Source: Flavobacteriaceae bacterium
Lineage (GTDB): Bacteria; Bacteroidota; Bacteroidia; Flavobacteriales; Flavobacteriaceae
DNA length: 64,000 nt
Assembly: GCA_947456815.1 (NCBI GenBank)
Contig: CANGTL010000008.1
Span: 1 to 64,000 of the forward strand
Reading direction: 5' to 3'
In this document: piece by piece, positions 58,931 through 64,000 of the stretch
Position numbering within the stretch: position 1 is the stretch's first letter
How the letters are laid out: every line of letters begins with the position of its first letter
The notes under the pieces: generated by a model
What the model was told of the DNA's origin: nothing
The model's input: only the letters and a program-made list of their open reading frames with translations
Database searches by the model: none
Position numbers and translations under genes: made by a program

Positions 58931-59114
58931 GGGTTTCTTTTCTATTAAATTTTAGAAAAAGCAGGTTTGAAAATAGAAAGCGTCGGGGAGTTCACTTCTG
59001 TGCCTCTAAAGTATGAAAATAATTTCTTATAAAAAAACACCAGGAATACTAGTGTCTTATTTGTTAAGCTATGTGTACTATAGAAGCAAAAACATTTTTG
59101 ATGAATTATTCGTA

Positions 59115-60047
59115 TTATTCTTTTATAAATTTGGAAGTAATACCTTCACTTTGAATAAAATAAACGCCTTTGGTTAGTGAACTTACATCCAAACTGACTG
59201 CATTGTTGTCAGCAAAAGTGCTTGCATGCTCGCTTACAAGTTTGCCATCAATTGTGTAAATCTTGAAGTTATAATTCCCGTCATGGGCACTTATTCCTCT
59301 TACAATGTTTACCGTTTGAGTTGTTACTGTTGGAAAAATTGAAAAAAGTGAATTTGAAAATTGATTATTCGCTAATGAATTATTGTTGACTCTAACATTG
59401 TCGATGATGATTTTGGTTCCGAAGGTTGCGTTTTCAACCGTTCCCATCGAAAACGAAATGTACATCCATAGTGGAGTTTCGTTCGAAGTGTAGAGTACTG
59501 GAGCTTGCGCGTATTTGAATTGTACGTTTCCATCATAAACATAATCGGGCTCCGCAATCTGAATGGATGCTCGTCCGATTTCTCCATTTTCTCCCAATAC
59601 GACCAATTCTGCTTCAATCACATCGGTGACTCCAAAAGGAATATATTTATAGTGAAAAGCTAAGAAAGACACTTCCATTCCTGGTTCTACCGGAACTCCT
59701 GGATTCCAACCTGGACTGTCCTGCGATGCATCGTGAAACAACGTCGCGCCACCCGGAATTACCTGGCCTTGTGTCATATTGTAGGCGTTTCGAATGTCTA
59801 AAGCTCTTGCTCCAGAAAATGCATCGGTAGTTGAAGAACAAGAAAAATCGACGTAATTATCAAACATAATTTCATCAGAAACACTTTGTCCAGTTCCAAC
59901 ATCGATAACCGCGGGCATACTAAAGTTAATTCCCCAGTTACTTACTTTTCCATTTGGTTTTAAGATCTCAAAATCACCATTAACAACTTGAGCGCTCGAT
60001 GAAATTGCAATCATTAACAACAACATCATGTAGTAGTTTTTTTTCAT
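59115..60047 (-). CDS. Secreted protein with T9SS sorting domain
   Basis: Signal peptide MKKNYYMMLLLMIAISSSAQVVNGDFE; C-terminal SIFPTVTTQTVNIV...SSLTKGVYFIQSEGITSKFIKE. Confidence 0.85.
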   Translation of the reverse strand: MKKNYYMMLLLMIAISSSAQVVNGDFEILKPNGKVSNWGINFSMPAVIDVGTGQSVSDEIMFDNYVDFSCSSTTDAFSGARALDIRNAYNMTQGQVIPGGATLFHDASQDSPGWNPGVPVEPGMEVSFLAFHYKYIPFGVTDVIEAELVVLGENGEIGRASIQIAEPDYVYDGNVQFKYAQAPVLYTSNETPLWMYISFSMGTVENATFGTKIIIDNVRVNNNSLANNQFSNSLFSIFPTVTTQTVNIVRGISAHDGNYNFKIYTIDGKLVSEHASTFADNNAVSLDVSSLTKGVYFIQSEGITSKFIKE

Positions 60048-60185
60048 AACGTAAATTTTTAATTTTTTTAGGTTTCATAGCAGTTCCTCCCTAAGCCAAA
60101 AGTACATCTTATTTGGAATTTGTTATCCTTTAGGTTGGTAGACAAAAGGTGTACATCAGCGTAATTTATTGTTTTTTACGCGCGT

Positions 60186-61805
60186 TTAAATGGTTAGGAT
60201 GAAATCTGTGAGGTTTTCTTCGGTTTGCAATTGCAGTTTTTTCCGCAGTCGATATCTTGCCGTCTTAACGCTATCGGGAGAAATATTTAAAATAGTAGCC
60301 ATTTCTTTTATCGATAAATTCAATTTGATAAGCGCACATATTTTAAGATCGTTGGTGCTTATTTCGGGATAATTTTGCTTTAGTCGGGTGTAGAAATTTT
60401 TGTTAATGCCTTCAAAATAAGTATCAAAATCATTCCAACTGTTGTCTTGGTTTAGATGCTTGTTGACCATCTTTAATAATTGTCTTTCTCCAATGGGTTC
60501 TGATTTTTCAATATTGCTTTTGATCTCAGCCAATAGTTCATTTTTTTGAAGCATCTGCAGTGTAATGGCACTCAATTGACTTTCTTTATGTTCAATATCA
60601 TTTTGAAACTGTTGTGCTTTTAAGATCTTTTGTTGCTCCAAAATTTCAACCATTTCATCTTTAGTTTTCAACAGTTGTTTGTCTCTGGCATTGATTTTCT
60701 TCATGAAAAAATATAAAATCCCAAAGATGATTAGTAAAACAAAAATGCCTATGAATAGCAAAGAGTTGGTTAGTTGTGTCACTTTTTTCTCTTTCGAAAT
60801 TAACGCTAATTGACGTTTTTTTTCCGCGACATCAAATTGAACTTCAAGGCTTTTTACAATTTGTGCTCTTTCTAAAGAATAGAATTTTTTTTGAATAGCA
60901 AGCATTTGGTTTTGTAGTTCACTAACTTCTTTGAAATCTTTTTTTTCTTTTTTTATTTCAATTAGTGACTCTAAACTTTTGATTTCAAAAAGTTTATCAG
61001 ATAGGGATTCGGCAATTTGGTGCGCTTGATGATAGCAACTTTCGGCTTTTGCATAATCATGATTTACGTCTTGATACCATGTTCCGACCGCAAGTAGACA
61101 AGATACTTGTGCCTGCTTATTCTGAGAAGTATTTGCAATATTCAACCCATTGTTAAAGTACGCTAGGCTGGTTTCCTTTTGATTTTTCTTTTGAGCTACT
61201 TTACCAATCTTTAAATATGCGTTGGGCAAGTAGGAATAATTTTTATTTGACTCAAAGTCTTTTAAAGCCAACTGAAACAAGAGTTCGATAGAATCTTTTC
61301 TCTTTTCAAGTTCGTATAAACTGCCCAAGCTAATGTACGCCAAACCTAATGTTCCTGAAGCGTCCGATTTATTTCGTAAAATGTGTACTACTTCTCGACT
61401 CATTTTTATCGCGTCTTTAATTTTGTTTTGACGGCTATAAATGGTACTGATCAGTTGTAGGCATTTGCTTCTTCCAATCGCAGATTGTTCCGGATTCGAG
61501 TTTTCTAATTTTTTAAATTCAGCGAGGGATTTTGTTGCGAACTGCAGTCCTTTTTCTAAACTCGAACCAAAAGAACAAATGCCTAAATAAAGTATTGATT
61601 CAGCTTTATCAGCGGTATTATTCTCTCTTTCTGCTTTTTCTTTGGCCAACCAAAAGTACCGAAAGGCTTCATTTTCGTCGTCTTTAACCAATGCCGCCCA
61701 ACCTTTTCTTAAAAGTATGTTGTCGGATGGATTGGCATTACTAAGTAGAAATGCAAATAAGAAGGCGCAACAATAAAACTTTTGAATTAAAGTCATAAAA
61801 TGCAT
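60186..61805 (-). CDS. TPR-containing membrane regulator with C-terminal LuxR-type HTH
   Basis: Probable start MHFMTLIQKFYCCAFLFAFLLSNA; TPR repeats; TM SLLFIGIFVLLIIFGILYFFM; LKICALIKLNLSIKEMATILNISPDSVKTARYRLRKKL. Confidence 0.88.
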   Translation of the reverse strand: MHFMTLIQKFYCCAFLFAFLLSNANPSDNILLRKGWAALVKDDENEAFRYFWLAKEKAERENNTADKAESILYLGICSFGSSLEKGLQFATKSLAEFKKLENSNPEQSAIGRSKCLQLISTIYSRQNKIKDAIKMSREVVHILRNKSDASGTLGLAYISLGSLYELEKRKDSIELLFQLALKDFESNKNYSYLPNAYLKIGKVAQKKNQKETSLAYFNNGLNIANTSQNKQAQVSCLLAVGTWYQDVNHDYAKAESCYHQAHQIAESLSDKLFEIKSLESLIEIKKEKKDFKEVSELQNQMLAIQKKFYSLERAQIVKSLEVQFDVAEKKRQLALISKEKKVTQLTNSLLFIGIFVLLIIFGILYFFMKKINARDKQLLKTKDEMVEILEQQKILKAQQFQNDIEHKESQLSAITLQMLQKNELLAEIKSNIEKSEPIGERQLLKMVNKHLNQDNSWNDFDTYFEGINKNFYTRLKQNYPEISTNDLKICALIKLNLSIKEMATILNISPDSVKTARYRLRKKLQLQTEENLTDFILTI

Positions 61806-61880
61806 TATATTATTGGGCGTTGGACGCAATAGAGACAAGAAGTTACTCACAAACACGATAAAATTCCTGCGAGCGGACAT

Positions 61881-62996
61881 TTAATTGCATTCTGGAAGAG
61901 AATTGATCCAGTCGCTCACCAATTGAATTCCTTCTTGATGTATAATAGTTCTTCCATTTTTCGGCATTCGAAAATTTGTTTGATTTGTATTCATCATGTA
62001 GAATAAGGTCGACTCAGTGGGACTGCCAGGTTTTACAACGAATCCATGAGTAATTCCCGGAACTAGTAGACTTGCAGGTTTGCAGACACCCATGTTTATT
62101 GGCGTAGAGGTTTTGTCAAAAGGCATTCGTAGTTCAATAAAGTCAACATTTCCGCCATCGCGATGACAATGAGCGCAATTGATATCAAAATAAGATCGAA
62201 CTCTTAAGTCCAAACTTTTAGTGGTGTCGTTATAATCTACCGTTGAAACAATGGTTGCAGGTAGCGTATTTTCTAAATACCCGAACTCAATCCATTTTGA
62301 AAGTTGATTTTTCGTACCTGTTGAATAAGGAAATGTATTATTCAAATTTTGCGGTTTGATACCAATTGGATTACTTTTTCCAGTATTGTCATCGTGACAA
62401 GATTTGCAGTCAATTGTAGAAGGTGTTTTATAATCTACATTTTGGGTGGTGTTGTTTTGGTCAATCCATGAAATCGAAACTGTGCTCGATACTGTCGATA
62501 GTACCGCATCCGTTTGATCGGAATTCCATAGATATTCTGCAAAAATCCAACCTTCCATTTTTTTGATCATCACTCTGGTTTCAATAATTTTTGTCGTATT
62601 TGAGGGTTGCACATTGTTGTAATAAAATGTCTTAATCAATGCTGAACCAACTGGTAAATTTAAAACTTCGGCGTCATTGGTGTAAGTGGCTTTTGTGCCG
62701 TTAGGCAACCAAACAAACCTGCTTTTTAAGGCGTAATCTGTAAAAAGTTCACTCGCTGGTTTGTATGGAAGTACACCGTAGGATGGCTGTTGATTTTTGA
62801 TTTCACCTTTAAAGAACTGGTAATGAGATAAATTCGCGTACGGAACTTCTGCTAAATTGAGTACGACTGGTGATACTTCAATAGGAGTGTAGTTATCACT
62901 TTCAGAAGAAGAGCAAGCGTATATAGAAAGAACAATAGCAATTATTGCATATTTGGAAAAAGTGAAATTATTAATGTTTTTCATAGCCGCAATCAT
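61881..62996 (-). CDS. Diheme c-type cytochrome lipoprotein (SO2930/TIGR03806-like)
   Basis: CKSCH and CAHCH heme motifs; YACSSSES lipobox; LPNGTKATYTNDAEVLNLPVGSALIKTFYY. Confidence 0.85.
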   Translation of the reverse strand: MIAAMKNINNFTFSKYAIIAIVLSIYACSSSESDNYTPIEVSPVVLNLAEVPYANLSHYQFFKGEIKNQQPSYGVLPYKPASELFTDYALKSRFVWLPNGTKATYTNDAEVLNLPVGSALIKTFYYNNVQPSNTTKIIETRVMIKKMEGWIFAEYLWNSDQTDAVLSTVSSTVSISWIDQNNTTQNVDYKTPSTIDCKSCHDDNTGKSNPIGIKPQNLNNTFPYSTGTKNQLSKWIEFGYLENTLPATIVSTVDYNDTTKSLDLRVRSYFDINCAHCHRDGGNVDFIELRMPFDKTSTPINMGVCKPASLLVPGITHGFVVKPGSPTESTLFYMMNTNQTNFRMPKNGRTIIHQEGIQLVSDWINSLPECN

Positions 62997-63001
62997 CTTA
63001 A

Positions 63002-64000
63002 TTAATCCAAAAGTATGTTTAAAATTGAAATGGCTGCTTCGCTGATTTTCGTTCCTGGTCCGAAGACAGCTGCGGCTCCCGCATCAAACAAATATTGATA
63101 GTCTTGTGGTGGAATAACACCACCTACAATAACCATGATATCTTGTCTGCCAAATTTTTTAAGTTCAGCAATAACTTGAGGCACCAATGTTTTATGCCCA
63201 GCCGCCAATGATGAAACACCGAGGATATGTACGTCGTTTTCAACGGCTTGTTTTGCTGCTTCTGCTGGAGTTTGGAATAGCGGACCTATATCGACATCAA
63301 ATCCGACATCTGCATAACCTGTAGCAACTACTTTTGCTCCACGATCGTGACCATCTTGACCCATTTTGGCGATCATAATTCTCGGACGTCTGCCTTCTTT
63401 TTTTGCAAATTCGTCTGCTAATTGTTTCGCTTTTTCGAAGCTTTTGTCGTCTTTGATTTCTTTACTATACACGCCGCTAAAGGTTTTAATTTGTGCTTTG
63501 TATCTTCCGAAAACTGTTTCCAATGCGTCACTAATTTCGCCAAGAGTGGCTCGGTTACGTGCAGCAATTACTGCTAATTCTAGCAGATTTCCTTTACCAG
63601 TTTGTGCACAAAGGGTTAGTTGATTAAGCGATTCTTTCACTTTATCAGTATTTCTGGAAGCTTTTATGCGCTCTAATTGTTCGATTTGCTGTCTGCGAAC
63701 CATTTGGTTATCGACATCTAAGATATGCAATGGATCTTCTTTTTCCAAACGGTACTGATTGACACCAACGATGACATCTTGATTGCTATCGATACGAGCT
63801 TGTTTTCTTGCTGCTGCTTCTTCGATGCGCAATTTTGGGATTCCAGCTTCTATTGCTTTGGTCATACCGCCTAATTCTTCTACTTCTTCGATGAGTTTCC
63901 AGGCTTTTTGGGCAATTTCATTAGTAAGACTTTCGACATAATAGCTACCAGCCCAAGGATCGACGGTCTTGGTAATCTTGGTTTCTTCTTGCAAGTAAAT
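63002..64000 (-). CDS. Methylmalonyl-CoA mutase, C-terminal part including B12-binding domain (runs off window end)
   Basis: [71 protein letters not shown]. Confidence 0.95.
   Translation of the reverse strand: MYLQEETKITKTVDPWAGSYYVESLTNEIAQKAWKLIEEVEELGGMTKAIEAGIPKLRIEEAAARKQARIDSNQDVIVGVNQYRLEKEDPLHILDVDNQMVRRQQIEQLERIKASRNTDKVKESLNQLTLCAQTGKGNLLELAVIAARNRATLGEISDALETVFGRYKAQIKTFSGVYSKEIKDDKSFEKAKQLADEFAKKEGRRPRIMIAKMGQDGHDRGAKVVATGYADVGFDVDIGPLFQTPAEAAKQAVENDVHILGVSSLAAGHKTLVPQVIAELKKFGRQDIMVIVGGVIPPQDYQYLFDAGAAAVFGPGTKISEAAISILNILLD

Noticed and set aside
1-64000. CRISPR array
   Set aside because: No repeats of CRISPR length with unique spacers and no cas genes; the tandem arrays found have 7-8-bp units without spacers

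Overview
This 64-kb window is a Flavobacterium-like Bacteroidetes chromosome segment: AT-rich, with T9SS C-terminal sorting domains, a TonB receptor and candidate TAnnTTTG promoters. The first ~28 kb is mostly housekeeping: rplS (partial), trmD, a cyclophilin-FKBP fusion, glgC/glgA, murB, asnB, recF, ribH, mutL, two rhomboid proteases, and a wbqC-lepB-dapB-parB-parA block. A degraded IS4-like transposase remnant (~28.7-29.0 kb) borders an exopolysaccharide locus (29.3-46.5 kb). In that locus wza- and wzc-like genes on + converge on a long - strand array of glycosyltransferases, acyltransferases, a flippase and a polymerase candidate; a stand-alone sugar transferase lies at 56.9 kb. Between them are a 1221-aa T9SS protein, a TonB-dependent receptor, a GH1 glycosidase whose C-terminus looks mutationally truncated, and an OmpA protein. 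The right end has a tRNA-Pro(GGG), a TPR/LuxR-HTH regulator, a diheme cytochrome and a methylmalonyl-CoA mutase fragment. The most interesting unexplained structure is a recurrent set of degenerate tandem arrays with strict 7- or 8-bp period. Three abut start codons within 1-2 nt (paiB-like, ribH, second rhomboid), and three loci carry them as inverted arms. There is also a dispersed imperfect palindrome present twice, one copy carrying a second REP-like repeat in its loop. All calls are by eye from sequence and supplied translations; no database search was run.
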